Shown here in pieces: positions 44,772 through 55,812 of a DNA stretch of 64,000 nt. A model generated the notes under the pieces. That model was not told where the DNA came from. It searched no databases and saw only the letters and a list, made by a program, of their open reading frames with translations. The stretch spans positions 682,001 through 746,000 of the forward strand of contig JANFNE010000011.1 of NCBI GenBank assembly GCA_024867545.1, given 5' to 3'. This DNA is from Phytopythium helicoides (taxonomy: Eukaryota > Oomycota > Peronosporomycetes > Pythiales > Pythiaceae). The position numbers and the translations under genes are program-made. Each line of letters begins with the position of its first letter. Positions within the stretch are counted from its first letter, which is position 1.

Positions 44772-47528
44772 CTAATAATGTCCAGGAGGCTCCCACTGCG
44801 AAACACCTGTCTGTGAGTTGTAATAGTATGTGTTGCCTGCATCATCCCAGCACTGAAGCCATTCAGATGGTAGTGATCCTGTTGTCTCACTGCGTTGTGA
44901 CTGATCCAGTGCAACTTGTCTTTTCTGATGCCGTCGACGTCTCTCCTCTGCGCGATCACGCCTCCGCATGGCGGCTTCTTCCTGCTCGGCTGCACGTTGG
45001 ATTACCTGCCACCGCGATCGGGACTCATGCTCCTCCGCAGCCATTCGCTTGCGGGCTGCCTGTTCGGCCTGGCGCTCCATTTTGGCCTGCTCCGCTAGAA
45101 AGAAACGCAATTGGCGAGAGAAGTGTTCTTCAAGCCTCATACGGTCCAGTTCTATTAGGGACTGTTTGGCTTCTCGCTCACGTTCGCGCATATCAGCAAT
45201 CTTCCGCTCTTGAGCCTCCAGCTGGCGTTGCCGCACTAAACGATGCTGTTCGGCTTCAATTTCGCTTTGCCTTCGCGCGCGTTCTTGAGCCCTTAGTGCT
45301 TGCGCTGCGAAATATAAATCTTCGTTGTGCATCAAAGCGCGTTCACGCGTTTGTTGTTCATTCTGGCGAATGAGTTGGATGCGTGCACGCTCATTAGCTT
45401 CTCGTTCTTGTTTTGCTCTCAATTTATCTGTCTCAAGTGGTCGGTTGGTAGCGCTATAAGAACTAGAACATTTTTTTTCTCCACTGAATGCTGTGGAGGA
45501 AATTACCTCTTTTGTTTGCGGCTCATCCTCAAGGACATCTTCGAGCTCCCGTAGCTCTGTCTGCATCTCCACAAAGCGCAAAGCTCGATAGGATCTAGCA
45601 ACAATTTCCTCATCAATTGCCACGTCGCTATCATTGTTTTCCATGGATTCCCGCTCGCTCCTTTCTCGGCGTCTACGAGCCTCTAGTTGATATTGCTGCT
45701 CAAGTATTTGCCGCCGGCGCATCTCCATCTTTAACTGGCGCTCTTGCTCTCGGCTTTCGATCGTTGGAAGTGAGTTAATCCAGTTTTCAAACGATTGTGT
45801 TGGATCTGGACGTTGTCGTCCTGTACGAAGCACATCAAGACCACGAGCAAGCGATTCGCGTAATTCTTCGATTGCAAGGATCGCCTTTAAAATCCGGTGA
45901 CGCTGTGTGCGACAGTATTCGGCTTTCTTGACGGATGCGTTTGCTTCATTTCTCGCTTGCCATTGCTTGTATTCGCACTGGGCTTGCTTTTGCGCTGATT
46001 CAAGGCGGATCAATAATTCAAATGTGGTATTGCGCTGTAGGTCTGCATTTACTGCAACTAAGCCTGAAATATCATTATCTGTTGGGGCCTCTCGCTCTGA
46101 GGTTGATTTATGATACTGTTCGCTCATTGTCTGCGCTGTTTTTGCAAGCCGCCGAAGAGTTAAAGTGCTAATTGCTCTCCTTTGGTGCAAGTGAGAAGTT
46201 TCTTCGTGTGACAGTATCAAACTAGGTATCACCCTATCAGATACGGAGATGGCATCGCAAATTTTGCTTGAGCAGTGGTGGCATAATTCAATCAGCCTTC
46301 GCCGTTCTGGTGAGCGTTCGGGGAGTCTCGACGCAAGTGCTATTAAGCAGCGCATCACTAGGTGAAGTCGTGATCGGGGATTAAGTACAACGCACCAAGC
46401 ACGCTCTGTTAAATCGCATTTCCCTCTTTGACTCAATTTAATGGTATCAAAACAAAACGTTGTATGATCGCTTGCCTCTTGCTTATTGATTGAAAATTCA
46501 AAGATGGATGGAAGTCTGCGAGGTTTTCGAGGGTGGTGAGTAGTTTTGTTGCCGTATGAACAGCTTGACCACGTTTTCGTTAACATCTGCATTCGCAAAG
46601 TATGTTCTTGGACTTCATCAGCTGGGAGGGGAATATTTTCTAGCAGGTAGCACATAGTTCTTGGCCCAATTGGAAGTAGATAAATGCCTTCAGATGTCAG
46701 TAATTCTTCACTTTGTACGCTTTCTTCGGTTACACCGGCGAGAGATAAACTCATCGATTGAGAGCACCAATCAAACGGATCAATAGCACAGAACAAGTCC
46801 TCAGGATGGACTGGTTCGTTAAACACATGCTCAAAACTTTCACAATCAGTTCGCTCAATCGTCTCTATAGGACACAGAGTAGTGCTTTCACCACTGCCGA
46901 ATGGCACGGTGGTGTCTTCCTGCGCAACTTCGAGCAGGTATTGTTCAAGTCCTTCGGCAACAATACCTTTTGCGATTTGACGAAATTTGCTCATTGTGAA
47001 CAGCAGCAAAAGTAATGCAAGGGTCACTATGCTATTGTGGCAGTCCAAAGTACAGCAAAGTGAGGAAGAGCGAGAACGATTCCTGTGCACTGCGATAAAA
47101 CGCTTCAAACACCCCAGCACACGTGACGTGCATGCTGTGGCTACACTTTGCCGTTGTTTGCTCGCCTTCGTCGGGTTTGAGATAAATTCTATGTTGAGTG
47201 GTGATGTCATTTGAAGAAGAAATGACAGTGCTTTTCGAACTGATTGTTCAGAGTTGCTTTGCATATTTTCTCTTGGCTGCGACCCGATCAGTTGTTTGCC
47301 GCAGGAGTCTAGTACTTTAATTGCGTGGTATAGTTGTCGCTCATCCATCTCATCCATATCAAGGGCAGCACTAGCTAACGTCATGCCCTCCTTTTTGGCA
47401 GTGAATAGTGCTGGTCGGGGCGATACGTCTCCATGCGATTCACGTCGTGGCGCGTCTAGTGTTGCCTTGGATACAGGTAGAGGCTTTGAGCTACGCAGCA
47501 TCGACGGTTGCAATGCTTTCCTTCCCAT
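44772..47528 (-). CDS. WW-domain coiled-coil protein, function unknown
   Basis: Single exon, 918 residues, in AT-richer DNA than its neighbours. Residues 1-470 show no domain I know. Residues 470-870 are rich in Glu, Arg and Gln with long heptad-like stretches (coiled coil). The last 31 residues form one complete WW domain: first tryptophan W890, aromatic YYY at 901-903 and second tryptophan W912 followed by EPP, of the type that binds Pro-rich peptides. A hydrophobic stretch near residue 168 (VTLALLLLLF) is too short and too isolated to call a membrane helix. Its stop codon lies 7 bp from that of the converging TPR/OGT-like gene. Confidence 0.85.
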   Translation of the reverse strand: MGRKALQPSMLRSSKPLPVSKATLDAPRRESHGDVSPRPALFTAKKEGMTLASAALDMDEMDERQLYHAIKVLDSCGKQLIGSQPRENMQSNSEQSVRKALSFLLQMTSPLNIEFISNPTKASKQRQSVATACTSRVLGCLKRFIAVHRNRSRSSSLCCTLDCHNSIVTLALLLLLFTMSKFRQIAKGIVAEGLEQYLLEVAQEDTTVPFGSGESTTLCPIETIERTDCESFEHVFNEPVHPEDLFCAIDPFDWCSQSMSLSLAGVTEESVQSEELLTSEGIYLLPIGPRTMCYLLENIPLPADEVQEHTLRMQMLTKTWSSCSYGNKTTHHPRKPRRLPSIFEFSINKQEASDHTTFCFDTIKLSQRGKCDLTERAWCVVLNPRSRLHLVMRCLIALASRLPERSPERRRLIELCHHCSSKICDAISVSDRVIPSLILSHEETSHLHQRRAISTLTLRRLAKTAQTMSEQYHKSTSEREAPTDNDISGLVAVNADLQRNTTFELLIRLESAQKQAQCEYKQWQARNEANASVKKAEYCRTQRHRILKAILAIEELRESLARGLDVLRTGRQRPDPTQSFENWINSLPTIESREQERQLKMEMRRRQILEQQYQLEARRRRERSERESMENNDSDVAIDEEIVARSYRALRFVEMQTELRELEDVLEDEPQTKEVISSTAFSGEKKCSSSYSATNRPLETDKLRAKQEREANERARIQLIRQNEQQTRERALMHNEDLYFAAQALRAQERARRQSEIEAEQHRLVRQRQLEAQERKIADMREREREAKQSLIELDRMRLEEHFSRQLRFFLAEQAKMERQAEQAARKRMAAEEHESRSRWQVIQRAAEQEEAAMRRRDRAEERRRRHQKRQVALDQSQRSETTGSLPSEWLQCWDDAGNTYYYNSQTGVSQWEPPGHY

Positions 47529-47674
47529 ATTCAGATTTACTAGTTTGCAAGAAAACCATCAAAAATAGACATGCAAACTGGTTTGAAATTCTAGTTTCGC
47601 TCATTCAACGTTGCAATGCATGTGAAAAAAAGTACTGAATCGATTGATTTCTGTGTTATCCTCCCCTGCCGGTC

Positions 47675-49550
47675 TCAAGCCTCTTCCTCGTCATTCTCCG
47701 TGATGGCGTTCATTTCGACTACCTCCGTAACGTTACGAGTGCTCTTACCTGTGAATTCGGTACCAACCTCTTCCTTTGTTGAAGCTGTGCTTTTGGGTAG
47801 GTGTGATTGAGAGTTCTCCAAGATCGGCCCTGCGATCTGCAAGAATGTGCCAAGTAGCTCTTCATCATCAGACGTGAATACGCCACCTGAATCAAGCTTA
47901 TTGATAAGCTGAACCACAGCAATTGCTTCCCCGGACTGGTTCCTTAGAGGCATTGCGAGCACACTGCGTGTACGATACCCGTGTTTCTGGTCGACTTCCT
48001 TGTTGAATCGCGGATCCAAATAGGCGTCAGCAAGGTTGATGGTGATATTATCCAGCGCTGCGGCTCCGGCAATGCCTTGGTTTAGCGGTACGCGTATATT
48101 GAGTTCTCCTTGAAGAGTCCACAGCTCATTTTTTGTCCGGTCGACAATGTACAGAGTGCATCGGTCAGAGTTTATGAACTTTTGCACTCGAGTCGAGATC
48201 GTAAACATGAGTGAGATGAAGCCCAGATCTCGATGCATGTCTTGTACGATCGAAAGTACTTCCTTGACCCTCTCTCGAGCTGCACAGGTAAGAGCATGAG
48301 TTTCAGCGTTATGGAGCACCACGCCAGCTTGCGCAGCGAGGATAGTCAAAATCTCCTCGTCCATGTCAGAGAATGGTGGTCCCGTTGCTGGTACACCGAT
48401 CTTGTTGAGCACCTGGACAACACCAACGATGATATTCTCGCCGTTCCGAACTGGCACGCAGAGCATCGAGCGTGTCTTGTAACCTGTGCGCTGGTCATAT
48501 TGCGAGTCAAAATTCGGGTCTGCGTAAGCGTCTGAGATATTTGTGGTGCGACCAGTAGCAGCTACGGTCCCCGCAATTCCCTAAGCGTACGACGACGCAT
48601 CGTGCGAGACGAATCAATGAGCATAAAAAAATGTAGAGGGAATGAAAAGGGGAACTTACCGTGCCGAATGGGACGCGGATGTCAGCAGCACCTTCAGAAA
48701 CCTTGAGCACCATCATGTTGGATGATGGCTCCTGCTCAGTCATCAAATGGTTAGAGACGAGCACAAATACAAACGGTAACAGCGATTTCTACCCACATAA
48801 ATAAAGAGAGTCGCTCGTTCAGCGTTAAGCAAGTTGCAGGCCTGTTTGATGATCATCCGTGTTGCTACGGAGATGAGATTCGTGAGGTTTGAGTCAATCC
48901 TTGTGCATATCAAATGGTTAGTCACCTTCCGTTGGATCGAGTTGCATTCCGATGAGACGGCACGCTTCGATGGCCTTCTCCATGTACGTCACTCGTCTCG
49001 TTAGCGCTGGATCAGTAGACGTGACACTGAGTGTGCTTTGGACGCCAGCAACTGGAGTTCTACGGTAGAAAAAAAGGTGAGCCGGAAATTCTTTCATTCA
49101 TGAATATTGTTGCACTGTCATACGCGATGCGACGTGGTTTGATTGTAATGCGTCCATTTTCATCAGCTGATGCACTGCAAGTACCCCGAACCACATAGCA
49201 GTGAGCAAGATGCGCATGTAGATTGCCAAGCGTTCACCATCAACCAACCTCGCAGCGGCATAACACTGCTTGATAAACGACATCGCGTGGTCGGCTTGGT
49301 ACTTCTCACCGGGCTTACGCTGAAGTGAGCACAACCAGCGTTTAGCAAGCACTCAGTTTGCCGCTCGGAATTCAAAAGAGAAGTTCGAACCACCCACCTC
49401 CGCTAGCTTTTCATCCAAGAGGGACTTGACAAAGCTGAGCGGGTCGTCCGGGCGCGCTAGCAAAGCCTCGGCCGTCATCCACTCGATGAGAGACCGAAAT
49501 CCCATCGAGTTGAGATACGCCTCGCCAGCCTCGGCAGTCTGCGGGTCCAT
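47675..49550 (-). CDS. Double GAF-domain protein with RIIa-like N-terminus
   Basis: Seven exons: 49550-49398, 49319-49249, 49174-49124, 49059-48926, 48864-48797, 48731-48660 and 48580-47675; 484 residues. Residues 1-51 match the RIIa/DPY-30-type dimerisation and docking motif (YLNSMGFRSLIEWMTAEALL then RPDDPLSF). Two GAF domains follow: the first with MIIKQACNLLNAERATLF, GIAGTVAATGRTTNISDAY and VVQVLNKIG, the second with NSDRCTLYIVDRTKNELW, GIAGAAALDNITINLADAY and VVQLINKLD. These resemble cyclic-nucleotide-binding GAF domains of phosphodiesterases, but no phosphodiesterase or cyclase catalytic domain follows; the C-terminus is an acidic tail. I infer a cyclic-nucleotide sensor or scaffold, perhaps ciliary or kinase-anchoring. 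Confidence 0.82.
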
Positions 49551-49766
49551 GGTTCACACCAGATCTTCTTGTCTTGGGGCCTTGTGGCAGATCTGCACCA
49601 ATCCTGGAATGACACGAGGGGACGCTGATTACCTTGGGCACTTGAAACGACGCGCCTACTTGAGCGCGAAGGTGCAAGCTCGAAACGGTTCCCGTCTTCT
49701 GCTTCCCGTTCTTCTGGTTGCAGCTCGAGTCCGAGTGAACAGTGACGATCATTGTGGTCAATCCCG
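49551..49766. promoter_or_regulatory. Divergent promoter, GAF gene / anoctamin gene
   Basis: 216 bp between opposite start codons. No distinct element recognised. Confidence 0.4.
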
Positions 49767-52700
49767 ATGAGCGACGCAGTTCCAATGACTGAGGCAAGTC
49801 CAGCTCCCGTGATACGCCGATCCAGGAGCTATGATGTCATGTTTGATGGGCCTCGAAGCGTTTATAATGAAGGCTACGGAGAAGGAGATGAACCACTAGT
49901 GGCGTTGCAACTACATCGAGGTAGACAGGCACATATGAACACTCTGCCAGGGTTGACAATCCAGACGCAATACGCTAGTGCAACAGCGGACGCGCTATCG
50001 TTGGAGATGCCTCGGACGGGATATGGCAGTGCTTTTGAAGACGATGGTGATGACGGTCCACGGCCGGCTTCTGTGTTCCTCCATCGAAGAGTTAAGAGCT
50101 ACAACGAGTCTCCGCCGTGGGTTACCGCGGAGTTTGTCCACAGGGGCCGAGCATATACTAAGTCACTTGGAAGTTTGGTGAAGCACCTTGCACCATCCAG
50201 TGATGGATATGGTGCTTCACCTGCGCCTGCCCCGTTATCATCACCATACCCTTCTCCACTCGCGCAGCCCAAGAGCGCATCGCCTATGATCTGGTCGCCT
50301 CGAAGCGAATATGGCGTGGCTGCGACGCCTGTTGTGGATTATCCTCTCCGGTATGAATTTGCGCTCATCCTGCACAATAAGCCCACGACTCCTCGCATTT
50401 TGGCGCGAAATGGACTCGATGCGGTTGGAAAGCGACAGATGGAAGTCATACAGCGATGTATTAGCGCCGGTCTCGAGATTTCAGTCCTCTCAAGTTCGTT
50501 ATATTCACGAAAGTACATGGTGCTTTTGCTCCGACCGACGCTTGTCCGCCTACAAATCGAGAAAAGTCGCCTCGTACTGGAGCGTTGGCTTCAGATTGGT
50601 GCAGTTGGCGAAGTGCCGTCAGAGATTGAAGAGCTCATCGCAGCAAGTAATATCGGCGCAACCCCAAGTAGCAAGTCGGCTTTTGACAAATCTGATTATC
50701 CTAGAGGGGCGTTTGTTGATGATGACCGCAAGTTCACGCCAGCTGAGCGTTTACAAACAATTGCTCGTATTATATCTTCAACATCAAATACGGATGAGCT
50801 GAATCCACCAGGAGCAGAGATATCCCTTGAAGATGAAAATCGCAGTGAAGACATTATAATGTCTTGCTTCCCGCTTCACAATCGAAGGATCAATAGTGTA
50901 CTCTTGTCCAAGTGCACTCATTGGTGGTGGAAGTCAAACGAAATTACAAACGAGCTTCGATACTACTACGGGGAGCGGGTTGCTTTTTACTTCGGGTTTG
51001 TCTTCTTGTATACCAAGTGTCTGACCGTACCTGGTCTTGGCGGTGCCATCGTTTACTTTTCATGCCGGTGGTTAGGTGCAGTTGAGTATATGCGAGCTCT
51101 GTGCATCTTCGGATTTTGCACGGTGACAATATGGGGGACGTGGTTTCTCAAGATGTGGACTCGAAAGAACACACTCCTCAATGATGCGTGGAACCTGCGA
51201 TTGTTCAAGGAGGCTGACTATCCAAACTCAACTTTCAAGCCACAAGGATATCGTGAAGTGATCGATTCCCACGGTGCTCTTCTCTTTCGCGAGCCGTACT
51301 ACAACCCCCTCTGTCGTATCCCAGCGTATATCCAGACATTCCTGGTGTTCTCTATTTTCATTGTGCTTTACGTGACTGGCATCACGTTTTTTGTGCAATG
51401 GTACACTGCAGCAATGATGGCGCCTGTCTGCAGTGACTGCCCCCACTGTACTGCCTTCCTCTCTTGTTTCGATACTGCGCGTCCGACGTTGTTCACATGG
51501 CGCTGGTTATACATTCTGACCCAAGGTATATTGCTCGGTATCTCTCTCGACATCTTCGTTTACCTTCTCAGTGTTAAACTTATCCAATTCTTTGTGTCGA
51601 GAGAAAACCATGCAACTGAGGCTCAGTTTCAGCGAACGATGGTCAATCGGTTGTTTGTGATAAACTGGATCTCGTTCTTCCTCTGGTTCATCCTCATTGC
51701 ATTTGTCATTGTACCATTTGGTGAAGAGGTCGAGACGTGGCTTTCAGAAAACTTGAAGTACAAGAAGCTGACTGTAGACTGGGAGAATGGTGTGATCGAT
51801 ATGTCTACTGCATTGGTTACACCTTTACTCATTACTCAAGCGCTCAACTTGCTCATTGATACCTCTCTCCCCCACGCGTTCCGGAGAGAGACTATGCGGG
51901 CCTCAAAGTTGGCAAGAAAGATCATGCGAGCCAATCCAGCCGAGACTCTGCTAGCCCTTTCTGAGTATCAATCATCATTTGAAAACATCCCTATCGATAG
52001 CACGCAGTCGAACCAAGCGCCAGCGCTTGAGTTCAAGCGTAAAATTGAGGTATGAATTGACTTCTTCTAAGCAGCACAACAACTTGCTCATGACCAATTA
52101 ATTTGGAGCTGCAGCTCCAAATTATGACTCCCATTCGAATTCCGTACATCGAAAAAGAGCTTGGTGTTTCGATCGGCACTCTGGAGGGGTTTGAAAACGG
52201 CGGTCGTACGTTTATTTTAGTTCTCTGGGATGTACGGCTACTAACCATGATTCATTGCAGACTTTATGACCGCTGATGACGTTCTCGAAGAAAGTCACCT
52301 CCCACTGTATAACGCCTTTGTACGTAAACCATATCTCAGTGTCTATTATGTCCTTGAAATCATGTTATCTAAAGCGTTCGTAATTGATCTCGCCAGCCGG
52401 ACTATCTACGGATGGTGATTCAATATGTAAGGCTGCAATGCATTGTTCTGTTTCATCTTCCTTGGAGGGGTCTAACATGTGTATTAGGGATACGTCGTGA
52501 TGTTCTCTGTGGTGTGGCCATTTTGCGCGCTCGCAGCTTTCTTCAACAACATTGTGCACATTCGCAATTGCTTTCACAAGCTATGTATTCTTCGAAGGCG
52601 ACCAGTTCCGCGCAAGGCCAACAGTATCGGGCAGTGGGAGAAAATGTTGTTCATCACACTAATCCTGGCCGTTTTTATCGTTGTCGGGCTAATTTGCGTC

Positions 52701-53102
52701 AGCACCGGAGAGCTCGAGTATTTTCTAACCCAATGTGTAGTCTTGGATCGTTTCAACGGCAAGGACTTCAGGTGAGGCCCCACAATCTGGAATGCTTGAT
52801 GTATTACGGTGCTAACTTGGAATCGCAGCATGAATCCTGACTTCTCCTGTGTCGATATCTCTTCTCGATTTCTCGTCGCTTTGGTTCTTGAGCACGCTGC
52901 GATTGCCATTGTGTACATTCTGATGGACAACATTTCAGACACTCCAGCGCTTGTGCGCGTCTCCTTCCAGCGCAAGAAAGAGCTGATTCGGCGTGCAATC
53001 TGCGGACAGGCTACCTCTGCTCCTTCGATCCCTTCGACGCCTGTGTCTCAACACCCGCACCCGAAGTATGAGGCTACTTCGCGGTCATTTGACCGCGTTT
53101 AA
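49767..53102 (+). CDS. Anoctamin / TMEM16 family membrane protein
   Basis: Six exons: 49767-52049, 52115-52202, 52261-52319, 52397-52426, 52488-52771 and 52829-53102; 1005 residues. The cytosolic N-terminus (about 380 residues) begins with a Ser/Tyr-rich part. The membrane domain starts at NELRYYYGERVAFYFGFVFL, the family's entry motif, and continues with FLKMWTRKNTLLNDAWNL, eight or more helices, a Cys cluster (CSDCPHCTAFLSC) in the first lumenal loop, and GYVVMFSVVWPFCALAAFFN near the calcium-site helices. TMEM16 proteins are calcium-gated chloride channels or lipid scramblases; which applies cannot be told here. The start is the first ATG. The 30-nt exon 52397-52426 is needed for frame. 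Confidence 0.88.
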
Positions 53103-53120
53103 GAACGCACGAACTCAATC

Positions 53121-53898
53121 TTAGGCTGTTTCTATATAAACATTCATCTTGACGGGGCAACCTGCAGCTTGAGCCATCTTGACTGGGATCACTCCACGAC
53201 GAGCATTTTCATTTCGCCATGACCTATCTGCGAGAACCCAGGAATTCGCCGTGTTTTTAGTATTGATAGCGATAGATGATTGTTCTTCCCCTTCGATTGT
53301 GTGCGCGAGCAATCGGAAACTCGCTGGTGCATCGGTTGGCTCTGGAATATCCGCGAGCGCCGGTGCAGCCACGATAGACACCAAGGCGGCTCGAAACACT
53401 TCTCCGATCTCATTCAACGGCAATTTAGAGTTCGATCGAGGCGAGCTGGCATCGATGGCACCGAAATCAACTCCTGGCTCGATGAAGAGCGTCCTGATGG
53501 TCCTTCCCTGGTCACTGAGGGCAACAATGGCGAGCTTTTCCAGCTCTCCGTCGAGAATCCACTGCTTGCAGCCGTCCAGAACCGAGTGGACGTACTCGCA
53601 GAGCTGCGGGTGGCGGTTCATGTGGATTGGAACATCGTACAGGACGGCCTTCTCAAAGGATTCTGCAACGTCACGGAGGTGAAGTGAGGCGAAAGTCGTG
53701 GAGACAGACGGTGGAAAGTTGCGCCTTTGATACCTGGAGGATACACCTTCCACGCGAACCTAACGCAGCACATCAGGCGTCGTTAGGCTTGGAAACGCGC
53801 TGTTTACCGACAATAGACGGAGCGGGTCGCACGCACAGCGTCTCGTGCACCGCTGCCTCCATGAACTCGAGCACGAGCGCGGCGAGCAGGTCGGCCAT
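53121..53898 (-). CDS. REV7: REV7 / MAD2L2 HORMA-domain protein
   Basis: Three exons: 53898-53819, 53759-53734 and 53662-53121; 215 residues (human MAD2L2 211). It begins MADLLAALVLEFMEAAVHET, as REV7 does, and continues with a VYP segment in the 26-nt second exon, then LYDVPIHMNRHPQLCEYVHS, LEKLAIVALSDQGR and the C-terminal safety-belt region NSWVLADRSW to CPVKMNVYIE. REV7 is the HORMA adaptor of DNA polymerase zeta in translesion synthesis and of other repair complexes. The first intron's donor (GTCTAT) is weak; it is chosen because only it keeps phase. Stop codons of this gene and the anoctamin lie 18 bp apart. Confidence 0.85.
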
Positions 53899-54032
53899 GT
53901 TTTCTTTGTGTTTCCGGGTGAACCGACCTGTCACTATTCTCTATTACCCTTTGTTTTTGTATACGTCACTCTATCGAGATACCGTCCGCCGCCATTTTCA
54001 GCGCAGTTTCCAACGCGCCACCCAGCAGCACC
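53899..54032. promoter_or_regulatory. Bidirectional promoter, REV7 / TFIIE-beta
   Basis: 134 bp separate the two start codons. CCATTTTCAGCGCAGTTTCC near 53991-54010 partly resembles the oomycete initiator on the TFIIE side. Confidence 0.35.
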
Positions 54033-55663
54033 ATGTCGTGGCGCAACTTGGCGTACGGCTCGCAGCAGGCGGCCGAGGCGGCGCCCGCCATCGTCCCCAC
54101 CAAGGCGCCGTCCACCGCCACGATCGTCTCGCAGGGTGCGTGCGCCGGTCGGCGACTACCGAGAGGCGTGGGGCTTAACGGAGGCGCGGGCAGTGGACGC
54201 GTCGCAGGTGCCCAAGAATGACGGCGCCAAGGTCTACAAGATCCTCGAGTACCTGTGCAAGATCCCCATGCACAAGGCCGTGACGGTGGCCGACATCTTC
54301 CAGCACACGGGCGTGGTGCGTAGGGCGTTCGGGCTGCGGGAGAGCGGGAGGGGTGGCTGAACGAACTGGTTCCTCGACAGGACCTGTCCATGGACGACCA
54401 AGTTGAGCAGCGCCTCAAGAACAACCCCAAGGTCCGCATCGAGGGCGACCAATACGCGTACCAGGTGAGGTGCCCACTTTTTGCTTGACTAAGTGAAGGC
54501 GCGCTGACCGTATCGGTGCTTTATAGGCGAAATACGACATCAAGAATCGCGTGCAGCTGCTCAAGATCCTCGACCGTGTACGCCCTGATCCACATTGACC
54601 GCTGCGATCTCAAGTGCTTACGATAACGCTTGAGACAGATCCCAGAAGGTGTACCTATCGAAGACCTCATGGACTGTTACGTTGGCGTGGAGGACGACCT
54701 GCGCGACCTCGCGCACACCGGAGAGATCATCTGCGTCAAGAACGCAGAGAGCGGCGCTGATGTTTACTACTCGCGAGGAGTTTCGTTTCTAGTCGACGTG
54801 TCAGGTGTTGCCACAGTCGAGCCTGGACGCTACCTCGCCCATTCAACTCAAGATATCACATCCGAGGTGCGACGCGGCGACGCACTGCGTGTTGGTGACA
54901 AGTGGTTCCGGGTTTCTGCTGCCGTGAAGGTAAGGCAGTATGCACACTTTTTCTATTGCGACTATTCCTTGCTCATGGCCTCGTGTTGGCAGACTTCGAG
55001 CTCGGCACGCCCGGTTCCGTTTGCAGGAATGACAACTCGTAGTGTCTCGTCAACCCGTGACCCCAACGTGACCAAAAAGATCAAGTACGGACATGTTGTT
55101 GAGTGGTTATAGCATTTACAAAAAGTTAGGTGACTGACTAATCGATGGATGCTGTTCACAGGTTCATGCTCAAGTTCGACAAGGATAATGTGCCTCTTGA
55201 TCAGCCGTTCCCAGACGCTAAAGGCCGGACTCTCGTGAATAACGAGCGATGGGACCATCTGCCTCAGAAGGGTCCGAAGTTTCAGATGGTGAAGCACGGT
55301 AAGCAATCTATGCGAATGAGCCCGTTCTAAGGGTGACACGCTGACAAGTCATGCATGGTGGTAGGATGCACGAATGATATCCGCCAGCTTTGGCGTGACA
55401 CACTTCGTCACTGGCCGACGGATCGAACAGAGTTTGAGCGCAAACTTGTGCAAGCAGGTCTCACAACCCAAGCAAAGGTTGATGCTAACCGCCGCCAGGC
55501 GAAACGCCGCTTGAAGGAGGAGAAGAAGAAGTCTCGACCTCGCAAGCAGCGCGATATCAAGATCTCGAACCAGCATCTTATCGGCACCGAGCTTGGTGAG
55601 ATTCTTGCGAAGGGTGGTGACGAGCAGTTCACTCTCGGTGCTGTCAAGTTTGAAAAGAGCTAG
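54033..55663 (+). CDS. GTF2E2: Transcription factor IIE, beta subunit
   Basis: Eight exons: 54033-54135, 54194-54315, 54381-54464, 54527-54577, 54639-54929, 54993-55084, 55162-55298 and 55365-55663; 392 residues (human 291). Two winged-helix regions are visible: KVYKILEYLCKIPMHKAVTV with VEQRLKNNPKVRIEGDQYAY, then YDIKNRVQLLKILDR with IPEGVPIEDLMDCYVGVEDD. The C-terminal LWRDTLRHWPTDRTEFERKL plus a strongly basic helix (KRRLKEEKKKSRPRKQRD) also fits the family. TFIIE recruits and regulates TFIIH at RNA polymerase II promoters. A ~100-residue insert after the second winged helix makes it longer than animal forms. Confidence 0.88.
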
Positions 55664-55812
55664 TTAGCTCTTTCTCTTTCGGCGCATTTCTCAACGACCG
55701 ATATCGAAGCATGATGCTGACGGCAATGAAAAGGCAGTCAAATAAAATACTCTGTACTTGAAAGAAGCTACCATTATTGTCTAGGCGAACTTTGATATCT
55801 ACGGTTGTACGT

